From Enterococcus cecorum DSM 20682 = ATCC 43198 (GTDB lineage Bacteria > Bacillota > Bacilli > Lactobacillales > Enterococcaceae), in assembly GCF_000407565.1 (NCBI RefSeq), contig NZ_ASWI01000003.1, positions 869,501-933,500 of the forward strand: a stretch of DNA of 64,000 bases, in the 5' to 3' direction. The translations under genes and the position numbers were made by a program. Below, piece after piece: positions 54,929-63,638 of the stretch. Every line of letters starts with the position of its first letter. The stretch's first letter is position 1. A model generated the notes under the pieces. It made no database searches, had not been told where the DNA came from, and saw nothing but the letters and a program-made list of their open reading frames with translations.

Positions 54929-56539
54929 ATGAAAAAATGGATGACAGTAGGTAGTGTTTTGGTAGCGAGCAGTGCACTTTTATTAGCAGGTTGTAGCAAA
55001 AAAGATGAAGCAGCGAGCCCAGATTATAAATTAGAAGAAGTGAAATTTCCTTTAAAAGATGAAGTGACCTTGAAATTTATGACTTCTTCTTCACCATTAT
55101 CACCAAAAGATCCAAACCAAAAATTGATTTTAAAGCGGATGGAAAAAGCGACAAATGTTCATATTGATTGGACCAATTATCAATCTGATTTTGCTGAAAA
55201 ACGGAACCTAGATATTTCTTCTGGTGATTTACCAGATGCCATTCATAATGATGGGGCTTCAGATGTGGAATTAATGAACTGGGCAAAACAAGGTGTCATC
55301 ATTCCGGTAGAAGATTTAATTAAAGACTATATGCCTAACTTGAAAAAAATTCTTGATGAAAACCCTCAATATAAATCCATGATTACAGCACCGGATGGAC
55401 ATATTTATTCTTTCCCTTGGATTGAAGAATTAGGTGAAGGTAAAGAGTCTATTCATAGTGTGAATGATATGGCTTGGATTAATGTCGATTGGTTAAAAAA
55501 ATTGAACTTGCCAATGCCACAAACAACAGATGATTTAGTGAAAGTTTTAGAAGCCTTTAAAACGCAAGATCCAAACGGAAATGGCAAACAAGATGAAATT
55601 CCGATGTCCTTTGTAAATGGTGGAGGTAATGAAGATTTCAAAATGTTGTTTGGAGCATTTGGTATCGGGGACAATGATGATCACTTAGTTGTAAATAATG
55701 ATGGTACAGTCGATTTTACTGCTGATAATGAAGAATATAAAGAAGGCGTTAAATTTATGCGCCAATTACAAGAAAAAGGATTAATTGATAAAGAAGCTTT
55801 TGAACAAGACTGGAATACTTACATTGCCAAAGGGGCGGAAAAACGTTATGGTGTTTACTTTACTTGGGATAAGGCAAACGTATCTGGAATGAACGATTCG
55901 TATGATGTTTTACCTGCATTAGCTGGTCCAAGTGGTAAAAAACATATTACTCGCTCAAATGGTATGGGATTCCAACGTGATCGCATGGTTATTACCAGTG
56001 CGAATAAAAATCTTGAATTAACAGCAAAATGGATTGATTATCAATATCGACCACTTCAATCCGTCCAAAATAACTGGGGAACTTATGGCGATAAGAAACA
56101 ACAAAATATTTTCGAATTTGATAAAGCAACCAATTCATTGAAACACTTACCATTAGAAGGTACGGCACCAGCTGAATTGCGTCAAAAGACTGAAATTGGT
56201 GGACCATTAGCCATTCTAAATAGTTATTATGGAAAAGTGACCACAATGCCTGATGATGCAAAATGGCGTTTAGATTTGTTGAAAGAATACTATGTTCCTT
56301 ATATGGATAATGAAAATATCTATCCAAAAGTATTCATGAATGAAAAAGATTTAGACAAGATTAGCCAAGTAGAAGCAGATATGAATGACTATATTTATCG
56401 TAAACGTGCAGAATGGATTGTAAATGGCAATATTGATAAAGAATGGGATAGTTATTTGAAAGAGCTAGATAAATATGGCTTAAACGATTGGTTGAAGATT
56501 AAGCAAAAATATTATGATAGCAATCAAAAGAATAAGTAG
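54929..56539 (+). CDS. Sugar-binding lipoprotein, LplA type
   Basis: A 536-residue extracellular solute-binding protein. The signal peptide ends in the lipobox LLLAGC with the modified Cys near residue 22, followed by a charged linker (SKKDEAASPDYKLEE). The size and the motif DPNGNGKQDEIPMSF are typical of the large oligosaccharide-binding group that pairs with LplB/YtcP permeases. AGATTGGAG precedes the ATG at 54929. With GH32 downstream, the ligand is probably sucrose or fructo-oligosaccharides. Confidence 0.92.
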   Translation: MKKWMTVGSVLVASSALLLAGCSKKDEAASPDYKLEEVKFPLKDEVTLKFMTSSSPLSPKDPNQKLILKRMEKATNVHIDWTNYQSDFAEKRNLDISSGDLPDAIHNDGASDVELMNWAKQGVIIPVEDLIKDYMPNLKKILDENPQYKSMITAPDGHIYSFPWIEELGEGKESIHSVNDMAWINVDWLKKLNLPMPQTTDDLVKVLEAFKTQDPNGNGKQDEIPMSFVNGGGNEDFKMLFGAFGIGDNDDHLVVNNDGTVDFTADNEEYKEGVKFMRQLQEKGLIDKEAFEQDWNTYIAKGAEKRYGVYFTWDKANVSGMNDSYDVLPALAGPSGKKHITRSNGMGFQRDRMVITSANKNLELTAKWIDYQYRPLQSVQNNWGTYGDKKQQNIFEFDKATNSLKHLPLEGTAPAELRQKTEIGGPLAILNSYYGKVTTMPDDAKWRLDLLKEYYVPYMDNENIYPKVFMNEKDLDKISQVEADMNDYIYRKRAEWIVNGNIDKEWDSYLKELDKYGLNDWLKIKQKYYDSNQKNK

Positions 56540-56548
56540 GTGGAGTGT

Positions 56549-57910
56549 ATGTATAGTATTGAACGTGCAAATGAATATATTCAAGCAAACAAACATCATG
56601 TGACGGCAACCTATCAACCTAAACTACATTTTATTCCAGAAATTGGTTGGATGAACGATCCTAATGGCTTTGTATATTACAAAGGAGAATATCATCTTTT
56701 TTATCAATATAATCCTTATGATAGTAAATGGGATACAATGCATTGGGGTCATGCGAAAAGTAAGGATTTAGCGCATTGGGAATATTTACCTATCGCCTTA
56801 GCACCAGATCAAGATTATGACAAAAATGGTTGTTTTTCAGGTTCAGCTTTAGTAGTTGATGATACACTTTGGTTAATGTATACCGGCCATATTGTGAATG
56901 AAGATGGCTCAATTTCTCAAGTGCAGAATATGGCTTACTCTACTGATGGTATTACTTTCCATAAAATTAAGGAAAATCCGGTTATTACAGGTCAACAATT
57001 ACCTAATGAAATTAGTAGAAGTGATTTTCGAGACCCAAAATTATTTGAAAAAGATGGCAAGTATTATGCAGTGGTTGCGACTCAGCATTTGGATCAAGTT
57101 GGTTGTGTAGTATTAATAGAATCTGAGAATTTGCTTGATTGGTCTTTTAAGTCGATTTTTCTAAAAGGTGAGCAAAATCAAGGCATTGTCTGGGAATGTC
57201 CAGATTATTTTGAAATAGATGGTCAAAGTTATCTGATTGTGTCTCCAATGCAATATCATTCTGAGTATTTAGACTTTAATAATCAAAATTCAAATATCAT
57301 TATGCAAGGTCGAGTGGACTGGCAAGTAGGGAAATTTTATCCTAGCAATCTGAAAGAAATTGACCATGGCCATGACTTTTATGCTGCTCAAACAACTAAA
57401 AATGCAGATAATGAACGTGTGATGATTGCTTGGATGCATACTTGGGGACGTCCACTGATTACAGACCAATTGCAGCATGGTTGGTTTGGCTCCATGTCTT
57501 TGCCTAGAATCTTAACCGTGCAGGAAAACCAGATCATTCAAAAACTACCCGAAAGTCTGGACAATCAGTTCGTGAAGGTTGAATTAAATGAAGAGTTAAA
57601 ACAACCTTCAAAAATCGAAATTGATATCAAAGAAACGATTGAATTGAAACTAGGAACCAAAGAGGATTATATTTCTTTTGGATATGATGCCTTCAGAAAA
57701 GAAGTTTATATTGATAGAAAAAATCTGAAGTATCAGCTAATTGGCGAAGAACGCAATCCTGTTTTATACCGTGGTGTACAAATTCAAGCGACTCATTTGA
57801 CCGCTTATATCGATCAGCAAAGCATTGAAATCTTTGTCAATGATGGCCAAGAAGTGCTTACCTCTGTCTTTTATATCGAAGGACCGAAAAAGGTTTATTC
57901 GCAAAGATAA
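56549..57910 (+). CDS. GH32 beta-fructofuranosidase
   Basis: A 453-residue glycoside hydrolase family 32 enzyme. The nucleophile Asp is in WMNDPNG, the transition-state Asp in FRDPK and the acid/base Glu in WECPDYF, the three hallmark motifs. A C-terminal beta-sandwich follows (about 340-453). There is no signal peptide, so it works in the cytoplasm on sugars brought in by the adjacent ABC importer. Because that importer does not phosphorylate, free sucrose or fructo-oligosaccharide is the likelier substrate than sucrose-6-phosphate. ATG 56549 follows AGGTGGAG closely; the GTG at 56540 is inside it. Confidence 0.93.
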   Translation: MYSIERANEYIQANKHHVTATYQPKLHFIPEIGWMNDPNGFVYYKGEYHLFYQYNPYDSKWDTMHWGHAKSKDLAHWEYLPIALAPDQDYDKNGCFSGSALVVDDTLWLMYTGHIVNEDGSISQVQNMAYSTDGITFHKIKENPVITGQQLPNEISRSDFRDPKLFEKDGKYYAVVATQHLDQVGCVVLIESENLLDWSFKSIFLKGEQNQGIVWECPDYFEIDGQSYLIVSPMQYHSEYLDFNNQNSNIIMQGRVDWQVGKFYPSNLKEIDHGHDFYAAQTTKNADNERVMIAWMHTWGRPLITDQLQHGWFGSMSLPRILTVQENQIIQKLPESLDNQFVKVELNEELKQPSKIEIDIKETIELKLGTKEDYISFGYDAFRKEVYIDRKNLKYQLIGEERNPVLYRGVQIQATHLTAYIDQQSIEIFVNDGQEVLTSVFYIEGPKKVYSQR

Positions 57911-57946
57911 AAAACTTGGATTATAATATATTTGTCATGAATGCGG

Positions 57947-57974
57947 TTGACAAAATCAGAAAATTTAGTATGAT
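57947..57974 (+). promoter_or_regulatory. Promoter of crr
   Basis: Consensus TTGACA (57947-57952), 16 bases, TATGAT (57969-57974). It gives crr its own start, independent of the GH32 operon. Confidence 0.6.
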
Positions 57975-58028
57975 AAAAATGTAGAACCGTTCCCACATGG
58001 TGAAAATTCAAATAAAGGAGCAATCGAT

Positions 58029-58553
58029 ATGGGACTATTTGGCAAATTATTCGGTAAAAAAGACGAAAATCAGGAAGTTGTTGTAAGCGCTGTGAACTTA
58101 AATCCAGGTGAAGTGGCTGCTGTGGTATCAGGTGAAGCTGTGGCATTAAGCACTGTAAATGACCCAGTATTTTCAAGTGAAATGATGGGGAAAGGGATTG
58201 CGATTAAGCCAAGTGCTAATGAAGTCTACGCACCAGTTAGCGGTGAATTAACAGTCTTTTATCCTTCTATGCACGCATATGGTATTAAAGGCGATGATGG
58301 CGTAGAAATTCTTATCCATATCGGTATTGATACAGTGAACTTAGAAGGTAAACACTTTACTTCTAAGAAAAAACAAGGAGATCGTTTGGTTGCTGGCGAA
58401 TTACTAGGTACTTTTGACCGTAATGCTATTAGCAAAGATGGTTACGATACTACAGTGATGCTAATTGTGACAAATACGGACAACTATGCAGAAGTCGCAC
58501 CAGTTAAAACAGGCGAAGTCGCAGCAAAAGAAGTAATACTAAATGTAAAATAA
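58029..58553 (+). CDS. crr: PTS glucose-family EIIA component
   Basis: A 174-residue soluble EIIA-Glc domain (PTS_EIIA_1). The phospho-acceptor histidine lies in EILIHIGIDTVNLEGK and the second active-site histidine in PSMHAYGIK. The N-terminus (MGLFGKLFGKKDENQEVV) is amphipathic like that of Crr. A free EIIA can serve EIIBC proteins that lack an A domain, including sucrose and trehalose types. AAAGGAGC precedes the ATG. It lies between the GH32 gene and fructokinase, consistent with a sugar-linked role, but it has its own promoter. Confidence 0.92.
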   Translation: MGLFGKLFGKKDENQEVVVSAVNLNPGEVAAVVSGEAVALSTVNDPVFSSEMMGKGIAIKPSANEVYAPVSGELTVFYPSMHAYGIKGDDGVEILIHIGIDTVNLEGKHFTSKKKQGDRLVAGELLGTFDRNAISKDGYDTTVMLIVTNTDNYAEVAPVKTGEVAAKEVILNVK

Positions 58554-58557
58554 TAAA

Positions 58558-58648
58558 AAGGTCGTGAAGCAGCTTGCCTTGTAAACAATAATTGGATTGG
58601 TTGGGAAATCCATTCATATTGGATTTTCCTAACCAATTTGTTTTGTTC
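58558..58648 (+). repeat. Palindromic intergenic repeat, unit D
   Basis: The head AAGGTCGTGAAGCAGCTTG begins four bases after the crr stop. The hairpin pairs ATTGGTTGGGAAATCC (58596-58611) with GGATTTTCCTAACCAAT (58621-58637), with one bulge, then TTTGTTTTG. It has the same GGAAAATCC-type core as other units but a different outer arm. With its T-rich 3' flank it may itself terminate crr. Confidence 0.65.
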
Positions 58649-58739
58649 GATAAATTTTGAACAAAGTATCATGAAAGGGTATACTTTCCTGATAAAGCGT
58701 TTTATAATATGATTATCAATGTTCATGGGAGTGATTTTT

Positions 58740-59606
58740 GTGTATTACGGATCAATTGAAGCAGGTGGAACAAAATTTGTTTGCGCCATCGGTAATGAAG
58801 AATTAGAAATTTTAGAACGTGTAAGTTTTCCAACCACCACACCAGAAGAAACAATGAGTGCGGTGATTGACTATTTTAAAAAATATCAAGCAGAATTAGC
58901 GAGTATCGGTGTCGGTTCGTTTGGGCCAATTGATATTCATCCTGATTCACCAACTTATGGTTATATCACTTCAACCCCTAAATTAGCATGGCAAAACTAT
59001 GACTTTGTCGGTGCGCTAAAGGCTGTTTTCGATGTGCCAATTGCTTGGACAACTGACGTGAATGCAGCGGCTTATGGCGAATATTATTATGGTCATGGTC
59101 AAGGTAAACATAGCGTGGTTTACTACACAATCGGTACTGGTGTAGGTGGTGGTGCCATTCAAGATGGACGCTTTGTAGAAGGATTCAGCCATCCAGAAAT
59201 GGGCCATATGCTAGTGGTTCCTCATAAAGATGATGATTTTAAAGGTGCTTGTCCATTCCACGGTAACTGTCTAGAAGGAATGGCAGCTGGACCTGCAGTG
59301 GAAAAACGTCTAGGAATCAAAGGACAAGACGTACCAGCGGATCATCCTTACTGGGAACAAGAAGCATACTATATTGCGCAATGTGCGTATAATACGACTT
59401 TGATGCTCTCTCCTGATGTGATAATCTTCGGTGGTGGTGTGATGAAACAAGAACACATGATGGAACGTGTGCATCGTCAATTCAAAGAGTTATTGAAAGA
59501 TTATGTGAAAACGCCGGAATTATCAGAGTACATCGTAACCCCTAAATTGGTCGACAATGCGGCAACTATTGGCTGTTTAGCGATGGCCAAAGATTTATTG
59601 AAATAG
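58740..59606 (+). CDS. scrK: ROK-family fructokinase
   Basis: ATP-dependent phosphorylation of fructose released by the GH32 enzyme. The 288-residue ROK protein has the phosphate motif YGSIEAGGTKFVCAIG, the sugar and zinc region FSHPEMGHMLV and the zinc-binding CPFHGNCLEGMAAGPAVEKR, and GGGVMKQ. GTG 58740 is chosen because GGGAGTG lies 8 bases upstream and the protein then starts in the standard place. A TATAAT at 58703 suggests its own promoter. A terminator follows. Confidence 0.93.
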   Translation: MYYGSIEAGGTKFVCAIGNEELEILERVSFPTTTPEETMSAVIDYFKKYQAELASIGVGSFGPIDIHPDSPTYGYITSTPKLAWQNYDFVGALKAVFDVPIAWTTDVNAAAYGEYYYGHGQGKHSVVYYTIGTGVGGGAIQDGRFVEGFSHPEMGHMLVVPHKDDDFKGACPFHGNCLEGMAAGPAVEKRLGIKGQDVPADHPYWEQEAYYIAQCAYNTTLMLSPDVIIFGGGVMKQEHMMERVHRQFKELLKDYVKTPELSEYIVTPKLVDNAATIGCLAMAKDLLK

Positions 59607-59611
59607 AAATT

Positions 59612-59652
59612 TGTGAACGTTACAGAGGTTTTTCTTTGTAACGTTCATTTTT
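59612..59652 (+). terminator. Terminator after fructokinase
   Basis: GAACGTTACA pairs with TGTAACGTTC, followed by ATTTTTTTC. Confidence 0.85.
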
Positions 59653-59695
59653 TTCGTTATAATTTAAATTAAAACTCTATTAAACCTTTCTAATC

Positions 59696-59704
59696 TGATA
59701 TAAT
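59696..59704 (+). promoter_or_regulatory. Extended -10 promoter of serC-serA-DUF1015
   Basis: TGATATAAT with a perfect TATAAT at 59699-59704. No good -35 was found, which fits an extended -10 promoter. Confidence 0.55.
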
Positions 59705-59740
59705 GTAAATCACATAAAAGGAAAACGGAAACTTTTCATC

Positions 59741-59789
59741 GCTTGCTTACATTCAAGAAATTCCTTGATTTGGCAAGCAAAATTTTTTT
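59741..59789 (+). terminator. Terminator-like hairpin in the serC leader
   Basis: GCTTGC (59741-59746) pairs with GCAAGC (59773-59778) around an inner TCAAG/CTTGA stem, then AAAA and seven T residues. It lies between promoter and ribosome-binding site, so it could act as an attenuator. No leader peptide or T-box was seen. Confidence 0.5.
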
Positions 59790-59807
59790 AAAGGATTGGT
59801 GATTTCT

Positions 59808-60890
59808 GTGTTTAATTTCTCTGCAGGTCCAGCTGTTTTACCAAAAGAAGTGTTGCAAAAAGCTCAAAGTGAATTCCTAAATTACGAACAAAGTGGTATG
59901 TCAGTGATGGAGATGAGTCACCGATCCAAACTTTACGATGCGATTATTAAAGATTGTGAGCAACATTTGCGCGATTTGATGAACATTCCTGATAATTATC
60001 ATGTTTTATTCCTTCAAGGTGGGGCAAGCTTGCAATTTAGTATGATTCCACTCAATTTAGCTCAAGGCAAAAAAGCGTTATATGTAAATACGGGTGCATG
60101 GGCCAAAAAAGCCATTCAAGCAGCCAAACAAGTCCCTGGTGTTGAAGTGGAAGTTATCGCAAGTAGTGAAGATCAAAATTTTACTTATGTCCCTGAAGTA
60201 AGCATTGATCAGGTCGACCAAAACGCGGCTTATGTGCATATTACGACCAATGAAACAATCGGCGGGGTGACCTATGATAAGTTACCAGATTGTGGCAAGG
60301 TGCCAATTGTCGCAGATATGTCTTCTAATATTTTAGCTAATAATTTCAAGGTGGAAGATTTTGGCGTGATTTATGCCGGTGCGCAAAAGAATCTCGGCCC
60401 ATCTGGGGTGACATTGGTGATTATTCGTGATGATTTATTGAATAAGGAACCAATTTTTGCACCGATGCTAGATTTTGCCTTACAAGCGAAAAATCGTTCT
60501 CTTTATAATACACCACCTACCTATGCCATTTATATCATGAAATTAGTTTTAGAATGGGTGAAAGAACAAGGCGGCGTACCAGCGATGATTCAACAAGATC
60601 AAGCCAAGGCCAAACTTTTATATGACACCATTGATCAGTCTAAACTATTTTCAAATCCGGTGGCGAAAAAGAATCGCTCCATTACCAATATTCCTTTCGT
60701 GACTGGGGATGAAGCATTAGATCAATTATTTAATGAACAAGCCTTAGCCCAAGGGTTCCAAAATTTAAAAGGTCATCGCAGTGTTGGTGGGATGCGTGCT
60801 AGTTTGTATAATGCCTTTCCATATGAAGGGGTAGAAGCGTTGGTTACGTTTATGAAGGCATTTGAAGTGGAAAACGGAGGAGAAAAATAA
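59808..60890 (+). CDS. serC: Phosphoserine aminotransferase
   Basis: The second step of serine synthesis: 3-phosphohydroxypyruvate plus glutamate gives phosphoserine. The 360-residue class V aminotransferase opens [15 protein letters not shown], has [21 protein letters not shown] and the PLP lysine in [16 protein letters not shown], and ends [31 protein letters not shown] 59808 gives the family-standard N-terminus; TTG 59796 and GTG 59799 are alternatives. The stop overlaps the serA ATG. Confidence 0.95.
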   Translation: MFNFSAGPAVLPKEVLQKAQSEFLNYEQSGMSVMEMSHRSKLYDAIIKDCEQHLRDLMNIPDNYHVLFLQGGASLQFSMIPLNLAQGKKALYVNTGAWAKKAIQAAKQVPGVEVEVIASSEDQNFTYVPEVSIDQVDQNAAYVHITTNETIGGVTYDKLPDCGKVPIVADMSSNILANNFKVEDFGVIYAGAQKNLGPSGVTLVIIRDDLLNKEPIFAPMLDFALQAKNRSLYNTPPTYAIYIMKLVLEWVKEQGGVPAMIQQDQAKAKLLYDTIDQSKLFSNPVAKKNRSITNIPFVTGDEALDQLFNEQALAQGFQNLKGHRSVGGMRASLYNAFPYEGVEALVTFMKAFEVENGGEK

Positions 60891-62074
60891 TGTATCAAAT
60901 TAAAACATTTAATGTGATTGCGCCAGAAGGTTTGTCTCGTTTTGAAAAGGAAAATTATGCGATTAATGAAAGTGATCAGCCGGATGCGATTATTTTAAGA
61001 AGTCAAAAGTTACATGATTATGCTTTTCCATCTTCAGTTTTAGCCGTAGCCAGAGCAGGTGCAGGAACCAATAATATTCCGGTGGATGCTTGTACCGAAA
61101 AAGGCATTGTCGTCTTTAATACACCAGGTGCCAATGCCAATGCGGTGAAAGAATTGGTTTTAGCAAGTCTTTTAATGAGTGTGCGTCCTATCTTAAAAGG
61201 CGCACAGTGGGTTCAAAGCTTATCTGGTGAAAATGCGGAAGAACAAGTTGAAGCCAATAAAAAGCAATTTGTAGGCAATGAATTAGAAGGAAAACGTCTT
61301 GGCGTCATCGGGCTTGGTTCAATTGGTGCGATGGTAGCCAATGATGCTTATCGCTTAGGCATGGAAGTGATGGGCTATGATCCTTATGTTTCTGTGGATA
61401 CGGCTTGGAGTATTTCTCGTCGTGTCAAACGTGCCACTCAAATAGAAGAAGTTTTACAGACTTGCGATTTTATCACGCTTCATTTACCATTAAATGATAA
61501 GACCCGTGGCATGATTTCCACTCGCGAGTTTAGTATGATGAAGCCCACTGCGCAATTATTAAACTTCTCTCGTGGCGAAATTGTCGATGTCGATGCTGTT
61601 TTAGAAGCCGTAACAAGTAAAAAATTAGCAGGATATGTGACAGATTTTGCGGATAGTCGCTTACTTCATCAAGAAAATATTGTGATTTTACCGCATTTAG
61701 GAGCCTCTACACAAGAAGCAGAAGTAAACTGTGCGAAGATGGCTGCTCGTACCCTCAAACGTTATTTAGAAACAGGTGCAATTAAATATTCGGTAAACTT
61801 CCCACAGGCTGAAATGGCCTTTCAATCGCCTTATCGTCTATCTATTATTCACCGCAATATTCCAAATATGCTTGGAAAGATTTCAGCGGTGATTGCAAGT
61901 TTAGATATTAATATTGACAACATATTAAACCGTGGGCGTGACGAGTATGCCTATACGCTGGTGGATGTGAATGAACAAGATCCTCAAGTCATTGCTGATG
62001 TAGTCGAAAAATTAAGTGCACAAGATGATATTATTCGTGTACGCAGTATTCAATATACGGAGGTCCCTTATTAA
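60890..62074 (+). CDS. serA: D-3-phosphoglycerate dehydrogenase
   Basis: The first step of serine synthesis. In 394 residues: substrate domain, NAD-binding loop RLGVIGLGSIGAMVAN (about 136-151), the catalytic pair in NFSRGEIVD and the His in LPHLGASTQEAE, and a C-terminal ACT domain (about 320-392) for serine feedback. It starts on the last base of serC. Placing serC before serA and DUF1015 after is a conserved Firmicutes arrangement. serB is not in the window. Confidence 0.95.
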   Translation: MYQIKTFNVIAPEGLSRFEKENYAINESDQPDAIILRSQKLHDYAFPSSVLAVARAGAGTNNIPVDACTEKGIVVFNTPGANANAVKELVLASLLMSVRPILKGAQWVQSLSGENAEEQVEANKKQFVGNELEGKRLGVIGLGSIGAMVANDAYRLGMEVMGYDPYVSVDTAWSISRRVKRATQIEEVLQTCDFITLHLPLNDKTRGMISTREFSMMKPTAQLLNFSRGEIVDVDAVLEAVTSKKLAGYVTDFADSRLLHQENIVILPHLGASTQEAEVNCAKMAARTLKRYLETGAIKYSVNFPQAEMAFQSPYRLSIIHRNIPNMLGKISAVIASLDINIDNILNRGRDEYAYTLVDVNEQDPQVIADVVEKLSAQDDIIRVRSIQYTEVPY

Positions 62075-63300
62075 TGGTAGATGTACAACCTTTTCGTGCA
62101 ATCCGTCCTAATGAGCAATTAGCTTCTCAAGTGGCTTGTTTACCTTATGATGTGATTGATACCAATGAAGCACGTGTTGAATCTCAGGATAATCCTTATA
62201 GTTATTATCATATTGATCGTAGTGAGATTGCCTTTGACGATGATTTTAATCCATATGATCCAAAGGTATATGAATTAGCCAATCAGATCTTACAACAATT
62301 CTTGCAAAAAGGTTGGTTAAAAAAAGAAGATAAGCCATGTTTTTATTTGTATGAATTAACGATGGATGGTCGTAAGCAAACAGGAATTGCGGCTAGCACG
62401 TCAATTGATGATTATGTCAATGATCAAATTAAAAAGCATGAATTTACCCGACCAGCCAAAGAACAAGATCGCATCAATCATATCAAAGCTTGTGATGCCA
62501 ACACTTCACCAATCTTTTTAAGTTATCGTCAACCACAGGCGATGCAACATTTGGTAGAGGAATGGAAAGCCAATCATGCACCGGTATATGATTTTACCAA
62601 ATATCATGGTGTTACCCATCGCTTATGGGTGGTAGATGAGGAAGCTACAGTTGCTCAAATGGTTGCCCTTTTTGCACAGGTGCCGGCTTTATACATTGCG
62701 GACGGTCATCATCGGGCGGCTTCAGCAGTAAAAGTTGGCTTAGAAAAACGAGCACAAGGTCAAGCAAGTGCAGAAAGTGATTATTTCTTATCGATTATTT
62801 TTCCTGAACAAGAATTAAAGATTTTAGAATATAACCGTGTGATTAATGTTACGCCGCCAGCTGATTTTCTTGAACGCTTAGCAAAAATCTTTACCATTCA
62901 GCCAACGAGTGAAACGAAATCACAACAAAAAGGTGAGTTCAAGCTTTATTTTCAAAATCAGTGGTATACGTTGACTTTAGATGAAAGCTTACGACCAACG
63001 GATGCCGTAGAAGGATTGGACGTGGCAGTTTTACAAAAATATGTGATTGAGGATATTTTTGGCATTATGGATGTCCGTACCGATGCGCGGATTGATTTCG
63101 TCGGGGGAATTCGTGGTTCAGAAGAATTGGCTCGTTTAGTGGATAGTGGGGCCTTTCAAGTAGCCTTTGCGCTTTATCCGACTTCGATGCAAGATTTATT
63201 AGCTGTGGCAGATGACAACCAAATTATGCCGCCAAAATCTACATGGTTTGAGCCAAAATTATTGAGTGGTTTATTACTACACGATTTAGAAACAAGATGA
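62074..63300 (+). CDS. DUF1015 family protein
   Basis: A 408-residue soluble protein of the DUF1015 (COG4198) family, whose members have been annotated as ParB-like. It opens VQPFRAIRPNEQLASQVACLPYDVI and has the conserved KHEFTRPAKEQDRINH and ALYIADGHHRAASA motifs. The ATG overlaps the serA stop, so serC-serA-DUF1015 is one translationally coupled operon. This suggests a job in serine or phosphoserine metabolism, possibly a serine/phosphoserine kinase or phosphatase step, but that is inference. The perfect hairpin at 63305-63346 follows. Confidence 0.88.
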   Translation: MVDVQPFRAIRPNEQLASQVACLPYDVIDTNEARVESQDNPYSYYHIDRSEIAFDDDFNPYDPKVYELANQILQQFLQKGWLKKEDKPCFYLYELTMDGRKQTGIAASTSIDDYVNDQIKKHEFTRPAKEQDRINHIKACDANTSPIFLSYRQPQAMQHLVEEWKANHAPVYDFTKYHGVTHRLWVVDEEATVAQMVALFAQVPALYIADGHHRAASAVKVGLEKRAQGQASAESDYFLSIIFPEQELKILEYNRVINVTPPADFLERLAKIFTIQPTSETKSQQKGEFKLYFQNQWYTLTLDESLRPTDAVEGLDVAVLQKYVIEDIFGIMDVRTDARIDFVGGIRGSEELARLVDSGAFQVAFALYPTSMQDLLAVADDNQIMPPKSTWFEPKLLSGLLLHDLETR

Positions 63301-63304
63301 CATC

Positions 63305-63346
63305 ATACTGCAGATAATTACGAAAAACTGTAATTATCTGCAGTAT
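63305..63346 (+). terminator. Perfect 17-bp hairpin after DUF1015
   Basis: ATACTGCAGATAATTAC (63305-63321) pairs base for base with GTAATTATCTGCAGTAT (63330-63346) around an 8-base loop. Only CTTT follows, so it is an unusual terminator, or an mRNA 3' stabiliser. It begins five bases after the stop. Confidence 0.65.
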
Positions 63347-63424
63347 CTTTATGCTGGAATCGTAAAGGATGAAGGGGGACATCTGAATAAAACGAGGGAT
63401 ATTCAAGGTTGAGTAATCTAATAG

Positions 63425-63592
63425 CTTTATTTTTACGCTTTACATATCATTACGGATTTTTGTAAGTATGTGTTGGAAAACGATGTAGCTTTTTTCATAT
63501 TTGTAATCAAAGAGGTTCATCGTTTAAAGCGAAAAACTATATCAGAAGTAGATCATACATTGTTTGAGTTAATGAAAGAAGAATATAAATAG
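63425..63592 (+). pseudogene. Possible remnant coding region
   Basis: An open stretch of 55 codons after a TAG, ending at a TAG (63590-63592). Its last part reads VHRLKRKTISEVDHTLFELMKEEYK, which looks protein-like, but there is no good start codon or ribosome-binding site. It may be the tail of a decayed gene. I do not recognise the family. The rest of 63347-63600 shows nothing clear. Confidence 0.25.
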
Positions 63593-63601
63593 ATTTCATC
63601 C

Positions 63602-63638
63602 AAAAAAGCATGTGCCGTTTTTTGTCACATGCTTTTTT
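63602..63638. terminator. Bidirectional terminator before the Nramp gene end
   Basis: AAGCATGTG pairs with CACATGCTT, with A/T runs on both sides. It serves the minus-strand transporter and overlaps its stop codon. Confidence 0.8.

Noticed and set aside
57975-57995. A cre site before crr (AGAACCGTTCCCA)
   Set aside because: It has three to four mismatches to the consensus, including inner palindrome positions.
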